Assembly: GCA_020354025.1 (NCBI GenBank)
Contig: CP070638.1
Span: 1,811,956-1,875,955 of the forward strand
Direction of reading: 5' to 3'
Length of the DNA stretch: 64,000 nt
Source: Fidelibacterota bacterium
GTDB taxonomy: Bacteria; Fidelibacterota; Marinisomatia; SCGC-AAA003-L08; TS1B11
Under the pieces are notes generated by a model, which saw nothing but the letters and a program-made list of their open reading frames with translations, made no database searches and was not told the DNA's origin. Shown piece by piece: positions 44,130 to 53,057 of this stretch. The translations under genes were made by a program, and so were the position numbers. Numbering within the stretch: the stretch's first letter is position 1; every line of letters begins with the position of its first letter.

Positions 44130-47100
44130 TTACTTCATCAGGACCATTTTCTTGGTCGCAATTACCTTGTTGTTCACAACCAGGTGATAGAAGTAAATGC
44201 CCGTACCAACTTTCTCGCCCTGATTGTTCAGGCTGTTCCACACTGCCTTGTAGTTACCGGGCTCCAGGGCGCCGGACACAAGGGTGCGGACTTCCTGACC
44301 GAGCAGGTTGAAGACTGTCAGCTTGACCTGACCCTCAGAGGGCAGGGAGAAGTTGATGTTCGTCGACGGGTTGAAGGGATTCGGATAGTTCTGGCTCAAT
44401 GCAAACTCATCCGGAACCATCTCCCGCATGCCGCCGATTAGGGCACTGGTCAAGATCCCGTCGCTGCTCACGAGGGTTACCCCTGAAAGAGTGGGCATTT
44501 CGGGATCAACGGACCGCTGGCGGAGTGTGAAGGTCATCAGCTCCGCTTCCTTATCGACCACGCTGGCGTAGCCTTTGGCGGCGCTGCCGAACAGGGCCAT
44601 CGGACCGTCCAAGCGGCTGGCCTCGATTGTCTTAAAGTGACTGGCCAGACCGTCGCTGTGACCGACCACTTCCCAATCGTTGGCGGGCACGAACATGTCC
44701 ACCGAATAGGCACTGAGGCTGCCCAGTTTCTCCGCCTGTACCGCGAAGGTGATCCCTTCGGCGGTCTCGTCGACCACGGCCAGGTAGATGACGGCATCCT
44801 CGTTGCTGCCGGGGATCTCACGGTAGAAGACGCCTTCTCCGTCACGGCCCAGGTTCTTGGAGGCCATGAACAGGTCGTTGATGCCCACCGTGCCGCTCTC
44901 ATCAACGTCGGCATATTCATTCCAGAGGGAATCTCCGGAACTGGTGCCGAAGGCCGTGGCAATGGCATCCGTGTCATCGCCGTCAATCCTGTTGTCAGGC
45001 AGCGATGCGGTTGCGGCCACGCCATCATCGTCAAATCCGGCTGCGTCGCCTCCAAAGAGCTTATTGCCGCCGGTGAAGTTCATGGCGGTGTAGTCCATGG
45101 AGACGATCCGCTGGTTGGTACGGACAACGTCCAGGTACCCGTCCATGCGGAGTATGACATCGTACTCACCGGAGGGAATCCCCTCCAGCTCGTAATAGCC
45201 GGCTGCGCCCAGGGTTACTTGGACACCATCGGTACCGTCAAGGTCGCTGTTGGCGTCCAGGTAGGCGGCATCGGCGAGAGGCGTGAAGGAACCGGCTTCC
45301 GCCAGGTAGAAGGAAACTTCCTCTCCCTGGTCGTCTCGGCCTTCCACATCCACGGCACCGTAGAGAATACCGGATTGTCCCATCCGCACCGTGAGGGCCA
45401 CGGGCGGAAGGGATGTGGCCTGAGGCGAACCGTCATCGTCGTATAGGTTCGTCTCAAATCCTTCACTCTCGCTGAAGACGATCTCCAGGTCCTCGATGGG
45501 GGTGGCAATCGCGGAACTCATGGTGAACTTGAACGACGTCATTTTAGAGTCAGTCACGTCATTAGTACTACCGGAGGCCAGTTTTTCCAGGTAACCCAGG
45601 ACGTAACTGCCGCCTACGGTCTCGAGGCTGTTCATCAGCACGTCGCCCAGCAGCTCATTAGGAGCCACAGTTGTCGTCCCGATCAGGTTGTCGAAGGGCT
45701 GGACCACACCGTTGTCGGGGTCGCCGTCCTGATCTACGATCTCAAACAGGGATGCCTGGGGGATTTCCACGAAGAAGATGGCCATGTTGGGATTCTCAGC
45801 GGTACCGTCGTCGGTAGCGTAGACGTCCACCTCGAGGGTATCACCGGGCGACATGGACATCTTGCTCGGTGACAGACGGACATTGTAAGCTGTCGTGGTC
45901 TGAGCCGACAGGTAGACGGTACCATGCGCCTTGACGCCATTTGGTGGATTGGTGGACCAATCGGCATCGGGAACACCACCATCTTCATCGGGATCGAGGA
46001 AGTAATAGAGCTCGTAATCGCCCTCGGTCCAGGCGGTACCGGAGGCATTAGTAGCATAATCACTTATATTGATTATTACACTACCATCCGCCGCTGTAGC
46101 ACCTGCTTCGCCACCAGCCGGGTCGGCGCCTGCGGTTGAGGTGGGCAGGACCCAGATGATGTCATCGCCTAACGGGGTGGCGTTGTAGGGGGCGGCTGCC
46201 CAAATCGCCATTGTGGCGTTACCGGGATTGGCTGAACCCACCTTGACCAGGGCCGCGAAGACGGCCGGGCTGCCGGTAGTGTTCAGGTCGAAGCCCTCCC
46301 AGACTAGACGGTAGGAATCACCGTTGTCCAGCTCCACCGGCGGGCCGGCGTATGGGGTGACCGCTCGCATATACTCACTGTGGGAAATCACCAGCTCAAT
46401 GTCATCCCAGTCAGCTGCCAGGGCGCCGGGGGTACCATCCGGGTTGAGCTGGGCCAGGATCTTGTCGCCGGCATGCTCCATGAGAGCCCAGGCATAATAG
46501 TCGCCTGCCGCCAGGCCTGAATTCCGGTAGTCCCACTCATAGCGGTTGGCTTCCCTGGTGTCCACGCTATCGGTGATGGTAGTCAGTAACGTGGCAGTAC
46601 CAGCGCTCACCGCCGCGTCAAGGGCGGTGGTATTGGTTGGATCAACCGTGATTATGCTAGCCCAGTCACCAGTGGCCAATGTAATGGCGTAGATTTTGAT
46701 CGTGGCCGTACCGGCTGCATCTATGTCGGTGTCGCCGTCCTTGTTGGTGCTGCCCGTGGGCGGATTGCCCCAGCTAAGGGTAAAGTAGCGGCTATCAGCC
46801 GATTCAAGATAGTACTCATTTGGAGGACCAGTCACATCGTACGGCTTGTAAACGTGCCATCCGAAGAAGGGGTAGTGCTTGATGGTCAGCGTTGCTGCTA
46901 CAGGTGCCGCAGCTGAGGCCACCGCTTCCGTATCCACGGCCTTGATGTCCTGGTTGTTGCCATCGTTCAGCACTACGTAGATGTAGTACGTATTGGCCGG
47001 CTCAAAGACCGATTCGTTCGTATAGATCTGGTAGTTGTAGTAGCCGTCAGCGTCCTCTTCGTAGAGCGCCGTGCTGTGAATCTTAACGGCGCTGCCGCCA

Positions 47101-48491
47101 TCCAGACTCGCGACCGAGTCCCGGCCGTTCACGACAGTGATGTCGATATCGCTGGCGGTAAGAGTCGCGCTGGTGGACCTGAACATGTGGACCTCGGCGT
47201 TGTCGTCTACGTCTTCCACGAACCAGAAGATGCTGATGTCCTTCTCGTTTGCGGTTGGGCCATAGGCGCCGGTGATATCGATCACACCGCCCGATTCCAG
47301 GGTGATGGATGACAGCTCACCGTCCAGGCCCACACCTGCATTATAGATGTCGTCAAAATTACCTGCAGTCACATCATCGTCAAATATGAGGCCGGTACCG
47401 AGGGTGGCATCATAGAAGTCGGCGAAGACTGGACGATGCCGAACGTCGACAGTATCGCTCCGGCCTATGACCCAGTCGCCCGTGGCGTCGGACGTGATGT
47501 ATACATACCAGTTGCCCTCATCCAACAGATAGGTGCTGATGAACCCGGTATGGGCCACCGGAACCGGACCCGCGGCTTGATTGAAATCGAGGTTGTCATA
47601 ACTCAGCGGGTAGGTCTTGGGATCGAGGAGACCGGCATCGTCATAATCGATCACCCTTTGGCCGCTACCACTGTTAATCCTCGCAAGCGTGGAAACCTGC
47701 GATGCCCAGAGGTAATAGGCAACGTCGTTATTATCATTGGCATCCATGGCCACACCACCTATGGTCGGTGCCCATAAGTTGACATTGGCCTGGGTCCAGC
47801 TGATATCGGCGATGGCGGCAGTCTTTATCAGGTTCGGCAGAGATGTGGCGCCGACCATCGTGTTGGCTGCCTCGGCGGCATCCGGATCAGGGAGATATTT
47901 CCCTCTATTATTGGTATTTACTTTGCCGCTGGCTCCCGCGTCTTCCAACAGGGTTGACCAGGTTATCAGATCCAGTTGATCAACGAAGCTGACGGTCAGG
48001 TCAATGTCGGCCCCTTCCACCGTCGCCGTACCGCCAAACGTGACGGTATAGTCATCCGAAGACAGTGCCGGAGAATCAGACGTGGAGATGGGGAAGATGA
48101 TCCACACCTCGTCGGCTGCCGCAGTGGCAGCGCCGCCTGAGGTGATCTCGATGGAGGTTGCACTGGCAGCCGTTACGGAAAACGTGGCGCCTCCCGTGAC
48201 CCAGGTGATGATGGGTTCGTCCGTGCGGTCAGCGACGGCATCTTGATCAACATCCGGCAGGAGGACATCCCCCGGAAAGGTAATAGTGATCGTTCCGCCT
48301 ATTGCCCAACCACCGGTTAACTTGAGGTAAACCGTCTGGACGAACAAATGGTTGCCATCAGCCCCATTGGCGTAAGCACCTTTTGGGATCGAAGTCGGGC
48401 TTACCGCACTCCCCTGAATACCGTAAGCCGTACTGGCGAATGCCATCAGAGCAACGGCTACCAGAAGGTGTACCTTTCCCAAATACTTCAT
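44130..48491 (-). CDS. Giant exported surface protein with cohesin-like and dockerin-like segments and type IX-like sorting tail
   Basis: The 1453-residue protein has a clear signal peptide (MKYLGKVHLLVAVALMAFASTAYG) after AGAGAGGATTATACT; the longer frame to 48584 is rejected. Most of it is a string of acidic, Asp/Thr/Gly-rich beta modules. Around 45390-45890 a cohesin-like domain is visible (LSPSKMSMSPGDTLEVDVY), then a carboxypeptidase-regulatory-like fold (YYELEGIPSGEYDVILRMDGYL), then at 44830-45060 two calcium-loop, dockerin-like segments (PDNRIDGDDTDAIATAF; YADVDESGTVGINDLFMASK). The tail, with NYPNPFNPSTNINFSLP and GTGIYFYHL, is a type IX-like sorting signal. It has its own sigma-28 promoter and a strong terminator, so it is probably an abundant surface or flagellum-linked protein. 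Low cysteine content fits an S-layer-like role. Confidence 0.85.
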   Translation of the reverse strand: MKYLGKVHLLVAVALMAFASTAYGIQGSAVSPTSIPKGAYANGADGNHLFVQTVYLKLTGGWAIGGTITITFPGDVLLPDVDQDAVADRTDEPIITWVTGGATFSVTAASATSIEITSGGAATAAADEVWIIFPISTSDSPALSSDDYTVTFGGTATVEGADIDLTVSFVDQLDLITWSTLLEDAGASGKVNTNNRGKYLPDPDAAEAANTMVGATSLPNLIKTAAIADISWTQANVNLWAPTIGGVAMDANDNNDVAYYLWASQVSTLARINSGSGQRVIDYDDAGLLDPKTYPLSYDNLDFNQAAGPVPVAHTGFISTYLLDEGNWYVYITSDATGDWVIGRSDTVDVRHRPVFADFYDATLGTGLIFDDDVTAGNFDDIYNAGVGLDGELSSITLESGGVIDITGAYGPTANEKDISIFWFVEDVDDNAEVHMFRSTSATLTASDIDITVVNGRDSVASLDGGSAVKIHSTALYEEDADGYYNYQIYTNESVFEPANTYYIYVVLNDGNNQDIKAVDTEAVASAAAPVAATLTIKHYPFFGWHVYKPYDVTGPPNEYYLESADSRYFTLSWGNPPTGSTNKDGDTDIDAAGTATIKIYAITLATGDWASIITVDPTNTTALDAAVSAGTATLLTTITDSVDTREANRYEWDYRNSGLAAGDYYAWALMEHAGDKILAQLNPDGTPGALAADWDDIELVISHSEYMRAVTPYAGPPVELDNGDSYRLVWEGFDLNTTGSPAVFAALVKVGSANPGNATMAIWAAAPYNATPLGDDIIWVLPTSTAGADPAGGEAGATAADGSVIINISDYATNASGTAWTEGDYELYYFLDPDEDGGVPDADWSTNPPNGVKAHGTVYLSAQTTTAYNVRLSPSKMSMSPGDTLEVDVYATDDGTAENPNMAIFFVEIPQASLFEIVDQDGDPDNGVVQPFDNLIGTTTVAPNELLGDVLMNSLETVGGSYVLGYLEKLASGSTNDVTDSKMTSFKFTMSSAIATPIEDLEIVFSESEGFETNLYDDDGSPQATSLPPVALTVRMGQSGILYGAVDVEGRDDQGEEVSFYLAEAGSFTPLADAAYLDANSDLDGTDGVQVTLGAAGYYELEGIPSGEYDVILRMDGYLDVVRTNQRIVSMDYTAMNFTGGNKLFGGDAAGFDDDGVAATASLPDNRIDGDDTDAIATAFGTSSGDSLWNEYADVDESGTVGINDLFMASKNLGRDGEGVFYREIPGSNEDAVIYLAVVDETAEGITFAVQAEKLGSLSAYSVDMFVPANDWEVVGHSDGLASHFKTIEASRLDGPMALFGSAAKGYASVVDKEAELMTFTLRQRSVDPEMPTLSGVTLVSSDGILTSALIGGMREMVPDEFALSQNYPNPFNPSTNINFSLPSEGQVKLTVFNLLGQEVRTLVSGALEPGNYKAVWNSLNNQGEKVGTGIYFYHLVVNNKVIATKKMVLMK

Positions 48492-48874
48492 AGTATAATC
48501 CTCTCTAAGGTTTTGTTTATTAAGGGATTGATATTGTGTTTTGATCATTGCGTGATCTATGCGTGCTCTGCATAGCCGCGGCATTCTGCCTGATTCAGAA
48601 TCTCTAGAGTGCAGTTTTCCGCGGGTGCTTTAGCTGACCCCTTTATCGGCAGTTTCTGCTGATTCTTTAGCTTTTTTTTTCGGGTTTTTTAATGGTGTGT
48701 GTTTAATAGGATTAGGCTGGGAATTTCAGCCGCTGGCGAGCGATTTGGATTATGGTCTTTAAAGTGCGCTTGAGTAGTAATCTAAGCGCTTGTGGTGGGA
48801 GGTGTAAGGTTTGCCCTCGCCCGAGGTGAGGGAACGTCGAAACGGGAGCTTGTCGAAGCCCGATGGCGGGTGGC
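48492..48874. other. 383-base leader and promoter region of the giant surface protein
   Basis: The region holds the sigma-28 promoter at 48643-48669. On the minus strand, A-rich tracts (plus strand T runs at 48671-48680 and 48685-48690) lie directly upstream of the -35 and could be an UP element. The leader would be about 145 bases. Plus-strand 48812-48866, with CCCTCGCCCGAGG and GGGAGCTTGTCGAAGCCC, looks like an intergenic repeat of a sort common in bacterial genomes. No gene. Confidence 0.5.
48643..48669 (-). promoter_or_regulatory. Sigma-28 (FliA) promoter of the giant surface protein
   Basis: On the minus strand TAAAGAAT (48669-48662), an 11-base spacer (48661-48651), then GCCGATAA (48650-48643). 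The -10 is identical to the enterobacterial consensus, the -35 is identical to that of the fliS promoter here, and the spacing is exact. A run of nine A residues precedes the -35 box. The start point would be near 48636, about 145 bases before the ATG at 48491. Confidence 0.85.
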
Positions 48875-49786
48875 TTAATCGGGGGGCATCTGCTTGCTGG
48901 AGTATCCCTCCAGCTGCGCCCCTTCCTCCACGATCTCGTTGTAGATGTGGCACTGCTCCACGCGGGCGTCCGGCAGAATGATGCAATTTTCCAGCGTGCT
49001 GTCTGCCACTCGGCAGTTCTCCATGATACTGCTGGAATGTATTGTCGACCGCTCCACGGTTGCCTCCTGGTCGATGAACCGGCCTCCTAGGTCTTCCAGC
49101 AGGTAGCGGTTGGTGGACAGCAGCGTTTCTACAGTGCCGCAGTCCAGCCAGCGGTCCACCGGGTAGGTGTGGAACCTTTCACCCTGTCCGACCATGTGGT
49201 TCAGGGCATCGGTTAGTTGATATTCCCCCCTGGTCGTGACTTTGTGGTCCATATTGGATGCAAGGATCTGTCTTAAATCGCGCTGGCTCTCGATGCGGTA
49301 TATGCCCGCGATGGCCAGGTTGGACGGCGGCTCATCGGGCTTTTCCACCATTTGCACTATCCGGCGCCCAGTCGTTTCCACAACTCCGAACCGCCGGGGA
49401 TCATCCACCTCCACAACGCCGATCAGATTGCCCTCGCCGTTGATGAATCCAGCGTAATCCAGATGGAAAATCGTATCGGCCACGACTACTACTGCTGGCT
49501 CTTGCTTATCCTCCAACGCCAGGAATACCGCCTCCCCCAGGCCCCGCTGCTCGCGCTGCTCGGCATAGGTAACCTCAAGGTCGCTGTATTTGGACATATG
49601 CTCTCGTACCTGCTCTCCCAGGTGACCGGTTACGAGAGACACCTCGGCGATACCGGCGCTGACAAGCGGCTCGAGAAGATGGTCCAGGACCGGCTTACCA
49701 GCGATTGGCAGTAGAGCTTTTTGTCGTTTTGCCGTATGGGGGAGCAGGCGCGTTCCCTGGCCCGCGAGGGGGATCAGAGCTTTCAA
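48875..49786 (-). CDS. Sugar-1-phosphate nucleotidyltransferase
   Basis: The 303-residue enzyme begins MKALIPLAGQGTRLLPHTAKRQKALLPIAGKP, the NTP-binding loop of glucose-1-phosphate thymidylyl/uridylyltransferases, and later has VVVADTIFHLDYAG, MVEKPDEP and EYQLTDALNHM, all typical. The C-terminus (VERSTIHSSSIMENCRVADSTLENCIILPDA) is a short left-handed beta-helix as in the long RfbA/StrD group. It makes an activated sugar, probably dTDP- or UDP-glucose, for cell-surface or flagellar glycans. The base preferred cannot be decided here. Confidence 0.87.
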   Translation of the reverse strand: MKALIPLAGQGTRLLPHTAKRQKALLPIAGKPVLDHLLEPLVSAGIAEVSLVTGHLGEQVREHMSKYSDLEVTYAEQREQRGLGEAVFLALEDKQEPAVVVVADTIFHLDYAGFINGEGNLIGVVEVDDPRRFGVVETTGRRIVQMVEKPDEPPSNLAIAGIYRIESQRDLRQILASNMDHKVTTRGEYQLTDALNHMVGQGERFHTYPVDRWLDCGTVETLLSTNRYLLEDLGGRFIDQEATVERSTIHSSSIMENCRVADSTLENCIILPDARVEQCHIYNEIVEEGAQLEGYSSKQMPPD

Positions 49787-49845
49787 GGTTGCTTTATACT
49801 TTCGATATAAATGTTTGGCCGCTTATAGATTATAGCGAGTACGGG

Positions 49846-50133
49846 CTACTTATGTATAAGCCTGGCTTTATGGCGCTGGAGCTGGGTCCTTAGCTTGTCA
49901 ACGGCCACTACAACAGCGCGATCCATTTTCTGGCCTGTTTCAATCACCTTGAATTGACGCTTTTTTGAATGGGCGACGATTTCGGCTGATACCCGCCCGT
50001 TTTCACGGGACAGGATCACACGGCAGTTCAACACACCGTCGAAATATCGCTCCAACTTCGTTACTTCTTTTTCTGTAAAATCCCTTAGTTCCTTAGGCGC
50101 TTTAAAATGACGAGCCGTCACTTCAACTCGCAT
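49846..50133 (-). CDS. hpf: Ribosome hibernation promoting factor, short form
   Basis: The 95-residue protein is a short HPF/RaiA-type factor: VEVTARHFKAPKELRDFTEKEVTKLERYF, CRVILSRENGRVSAEIV, then DRAVVVAVDKLRTQLQRHKARL. It binds idle ribosomes in stationary phase. The start ATG 50133 follows a GGAGGAGAT site (plus strand ATCTCCTCC). No C-terminal dimerisation domain is present, so a separate factor would be needed for 100S dimers. Confidence 0.92.
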   Translation of the reverse strand: MRVEVTARHFKAPKELRDFTEKEVTKLERYFDGVLNCRVILSRENGRVSAEIVAHSKKRQFKVIETGQKMDRAVVVAVDKLRTQLQRHKARLIHK

Positions 50134-50270
50134 GTAATCATCTCCTCCTTGTTCATTCTTGTGTCATCCTTCGCGAATGACTGGTTCGATCCGGCTCTTG
50201 ACGGATCCTGTTCTGCTGCCCTATCAGCGGTATAATAATATTCATCCTGTAAATTGGCAAAGGTATTTTT

Positions 50271-51203
50271 TTACCTTTCTCCGGCGCTGGCATGGGGATG
50301 GGCTTGCCGGTATAATCTTTTCATCTGCTCCGTCTTTACGTGGGTGTAGACCTGGGTGGAAGACAGTGAGGCGTGCCCCAGCAGGTCTTTCACGGCCATC
50401 AGGTCGGCGCCGCGGTCAAGCAGGTGAGTAGCCACTGTATGACGCAGCAGATGGGGACTCAAGTGCCGGGCCTCAGCCACCTGTTTCATGTAATGTGCCA
50501 CCCTCACCTGAACGCTCCGGGGTGAGATTGACCTGCCATGCCGTCCGCAGAAGAGGGGGCATTGATAGTCGACTGTCTCTCCCTGTTGCCGCCGGGCCTC
50601 AAGGTACCGGCCCAGGGCTTCACCCGCCGCCTTGCCGAAGGCTACTATGCGCTCCTTCCCCCCTTTGCCCATTACGCGCATCGTGTTCTGGGTAAAGGAG
50701 ACGTTCCCCACAGTCAGGCCGGTAAGCTCCGCCAGCCGGATTCCGGTGGCGTAGAAAGTCTCCAGGATAGCCCGGTCCCGGAGCCCGATGAGGGTGTCCG
50801 CCGATGGTAGCTCCATCAGCCACATGGCCTGGTCTTCCGGTAGAAACTCAGGCAGATGCCGGGGAAAGCGGGGTGTCTTGATACCAGCCGCCGGGTTGGT
50901 GGGAATGATCTCCGCCCGGTTGAGGTATTTGAATAACGATTTGAGCGCCGCCAGCTTACGCGCTACCGATCGGGCGCCCAAATCACGCTCACGGAGATAT
51001 CCCAGGAAATGGCGAATGGCCTGCCGGTCGATTCGCTCAGGATATTGGAGATATTCCATGTCATACCCATTCACGAAACCGGTGAAATCCTCCAGGTCCC
51101 GCCGATAGGCCTTGATGGTCAGCGGTGAATATTTGCGTTCCTGGGATAAGTAATCCAGGAAGTCCTCGATGCAGTGGTTGAGTTCCGCCTTGATTTCAGG
51201 CAC
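50271..51203 (-). CDS. xerC: Tyrosine recombinase XerC/XerD type
   Basis: The 310-residue recombinase has the full catalytic set: Arg156 in ATGIRLAEL, Lys183 (GKGGKER), His251 and Arg254 in LSPHLLRHTVATHLL, His277 in LLGHASLSST and the nucleophile Tyr286 in QVYTHV. The N-terminal SAM-like domain (SPLTIKAYRRDLEDF) is also standard. Xer proteins resolve chromosome dimers at dif. Neighbouring housekeeping genes and the absence of an att site fit a chromosomal XerC/D rather than a phage integrase. It overlaps rluD by 8 bases. Confidence 0.92.
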   Translation of the reverse strand: MPEIKAELNHCIEDFLDYLSQERKYSPLTIKAYRRDLEDFTGFVNGYDMEYLQYPERIDRQAIRHFLGYLRERDLGARSVARKLAALKSLFKYLNRAEIIPTNPAAGIKTPRFPRHLPEFLPEDQAMWLMELPSADTLIGLRDRAILETFYATGIRLAELTGLTVGNVSFTQNTMRVMGKGGKERIVAFGKAAGEALGRYLEARRQQGETVDYQCPLFCGRHGRSISPRSVQVRVAHYMKQVAEARHLSPHLLRHTVATHLLDRGADLMAVKDLLGHASLSSTQVYTHVKTEQMKRLYRQAHPHASAGER

Positions 51204-52164
51204 GGGATTCCTGTCGCAGTATTGCTAGGGCGGTGTTGAGATCATCGGGGAGCGGGGCCTGGAAGGTCGCGGTCTCCTTGGTAGCAGGGTGAATAAAAGC
51301 CAGGCTGAACGCGTGGAGTCCCTGCCGCGGTAGCGCCCGATGGAGTTGCGCGGCAATGTCCCTCAGTTCCGGTGCGATACTTGCCCTTGCCCGCACTCCC
51401 TGGTACAACGTGTCGCCGAATATTGGATATCCCAGGTATGCCAGATGCACCCGGATCTGATGGGTGCGCCCGGTGCGGGGGCGGACCTCCAGCAGCGTGA
51501 AGCCGTGAAAATGTTCTCGTGACCGGAAAGTCGTTTCGGCTGGACGGCCACGCGACCTGCTGGCTCTGAACGCCAGGCGGTTGTGAGGATCGCGAACCAC
51601 GTTGGCCTCGACCTTCCCGGTTTTCGGCGGTGTTCCCCAGACCAGGGCCAGGTAGGTTTTCTGCACCTCGCGCCTTTCGAACTGCCGGGCCAGGTGTAGG
51701 TGGGCAGCGTCGGTCCGGGCAATTACCATGATGCCTGATGTATTCTTATCAAGACGGTGGACGATACCGGGACGCAAACGGCTGTTATACTCGGACAGGT
51801 GTTGGTACCGGCCTACAAGGCCGTTCACCAGCGTGCCTCTATGGACGCCGCTGCCGGGGTGCGTTACTAATCCTGCCGGCTTGTCCAAAACGATAATCTG
51901 ATCGTCCTCGTACAGGATATCGAAGGGGATGTCCTCAGGCTCAATATGATCCGGCTTATCGTGGATCGGCAGGTCAACCTGTATCCGTTCTCCTCCCGAG
52001 AGGGATTCCCGGGCTCTGTATACGGTCGCGCCATCTATGCGCACCATACCGGACTTGATCAGGGACTGGATGCGGGTGCGGCTGAGGTCCCCCAAACTGG
52101 CGGCAAGGAAATGGTCCAGCCGGGACCAGGGGACTTTCGCCGTGAGTTTAGTGGTATCAGCCAT
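51196..52164 (-). CDS. rluD: Pseudouridine synthase RluD-like
   Basis: The 322-residue enzyme has an N-terminal S4 RNA-binding domain (LDHFLAASLGDLSRTRIQSLIKSGMVRIDG) and a RluA-family catalytic domain with GIVHRLDKNTSGIMVIARTD (catalytic Asp in H-R-L-D) and RTGRTHQIRVHLAYLGYPIFGD. It makes pseudouridines in 23S rRNA helix 69, if it is RluD. It follows lspA by one base and is translated with xerC. Confidence 0.93.
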   Translation of the reverse strand: MADTTKLTAKVPWSRLDHFLAASLGDLSRTRIQSLIKSGMVRIDGATVYRARESLSGGERIQVDLPIHDKPDHIEPEDIPFDILYEDDQIIVLDKPAGLVTHPGSGVHRGTLVNGLVGRYQHLSEYNSRLRPGIVHRLDKNTSGIMVIARTDAAHLHLARQFERREVQKTYLALVWGTPPKTGKVEANVVRDPHNRLAFRASRSRGRPAETTFRSREHFHGFTLLEVRPRTGRTHQIRVHLAYLGYPIFGDTLYQGVRARASIAPELRDIAAQLHRALPRQGLHAFSLAFIHPATKETATFQAPLPDDLNTALAILRQESRA

Positions 52165-52165
52165 G

Positions 52166-52645
52166 TCAGGTTTTTTTGCCTGCCGCCTCCTGCCGTTGGG
52201 GATAGAAAAACGTTGTCAGCAGCAGAAAGAGCGCCACACCCACCGTGACAGCGCTGTCGGCCACATTGAACACGAAAAATCGGTATTTCCCCACGCCAAA
52301 ATCCAGAAAGTCCACTACCTGGCCAAAGACTAACCGGTCGATAAGGTTCCCGATGGCCCCACCCAGGACTAATGCCAGGGAGATACGGATACCCGGGTGG
52401 CTGGCTCGCTCGCGATAGAGATAATAAAGGATCAGGATCGTCGCCGCAATGGATAGTGCGGTGAAAAAGGGTAGAGCACCACCGATCTTAATGCCGAAAA
52501 CGATGCCGCTGTTTTCTACGTACGTCAAACGGAAAAAGTCGCCCATAACCGGAATGGTGGCGTGTAGCTCAAGGTTGTGACGTACCAGGTATTTGGTAAC
52601 TTGATCGGATACCACGATGAGGGCGGTGTACACCAGAGCCCGCAT
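52166..52645 (-). CDS. lspA: Lipoprotein signal peptidase
   Basis: The 159-residue membrane protein has four hydrophobic spans. The catalytic aspartates are Asp112 in VVDFLD and Asp130 in FNVADSAV, with GNLIDRL before them and VENSGIVFGI in the place of the usual N-x-G-x-A-F segment. It cuts signal peptides of lipidated proteins such as those at 7009, 37845 and 39544. It lies directly upstream of rluD, the usual lspA-rluD arrangement. Confidence 0.95.
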   Translation of the reverse strand: MRALVYTALIVVSDQVTKYLVRHNLELHATIPVMGDFFRLTYVENSGIVFGIKIGGALPFFTALSIAATILILYYLYRERASHPGIRISLALVLGGAIGNLIDRLVFGQVVDFLDFGVGKYRFFVFNVADSAVTVGVALFLLLTTFFYPQRQEAAGKKT

Positions 52646-52650
52646 GTGGT

Positions 52651-53046
52651 TCAGCTGGCGGCCTTACTCGCGTCGGTTTTACATGAAAAACAGCTGGTGG
52701 TGTGGGGGACTTCCTCCAATCGTTCTTTGCTTATCAGCTCGCCACAGGCGTGACAAATACCGAACGTGCCCTCTTCAATCATCTGCAGAGCTCGGTCCAG
52801 GTACCGAAGGTAGTTATTCTCCCGGGCTAACCAGTAATAGGCCTTCTCCCGCTCAGCATGATCAGTGCCTACATCGGCCATGTGATAGGCGTATGTGGAG
52901 TCACTGGTGCTGGCTGATTCGTTGGCGATGTGGGTGTTCTCCCGGAGTTCACCCATTTCCTCCAGCAGCTTACGCCGCTTCTCCAGGATATGCTTCCGGA
53001 AGTAGCTCAGGTCCTTCTGTGTCCATTTCGTTTTAGTTGCCATCAC
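52651..53046 (-). CDS. DksA/TraR-type zinc-finger protein
   Basis: The 131-residue protein has a long helical hairpin (LSYFRKHILEKRRKLLEEMGELRENTHIA) and a four-cysteine zinc finger: C-H-A-C in TFGICHACGELISKERL and C-F-S-C in HTTSCFSCKT. This is the DksA/TraR layout; many relatives next to lspA and ileS are general transcription regulators that work on RNA polymerase. It starts 12 bases after ileS ends. Confidence 0.9.
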   Translation of the reverse strand: MMATKTKWTQKDLSYFRKHILEKRRKLLEEMGELRENTHIANESASTSDSTYAYHMADVGTDHAEREKAYYWLARENNYLRYLDRALQMIEEGTFGICHACGELISKERLEEVPHTTSCFSCKTDASKAAS

Positions 53047-53057
53047 AGACCCCTTTA

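Noticed and set aside
44637-45446. Plus-strand frame of 269 codons over the dockerin-like part of the giant protein
   Set aside because: It is antisense to a well supported gene and composition reflects the repetitive Asp/Gly codons.
50271-51203. Tyrosine recombinase as integrase of a mobile element
   Set aside because: It lies in a housekeeping run overlapping rluD, with no phage genes or direct repeats nearby, so XerC/D is more likely.
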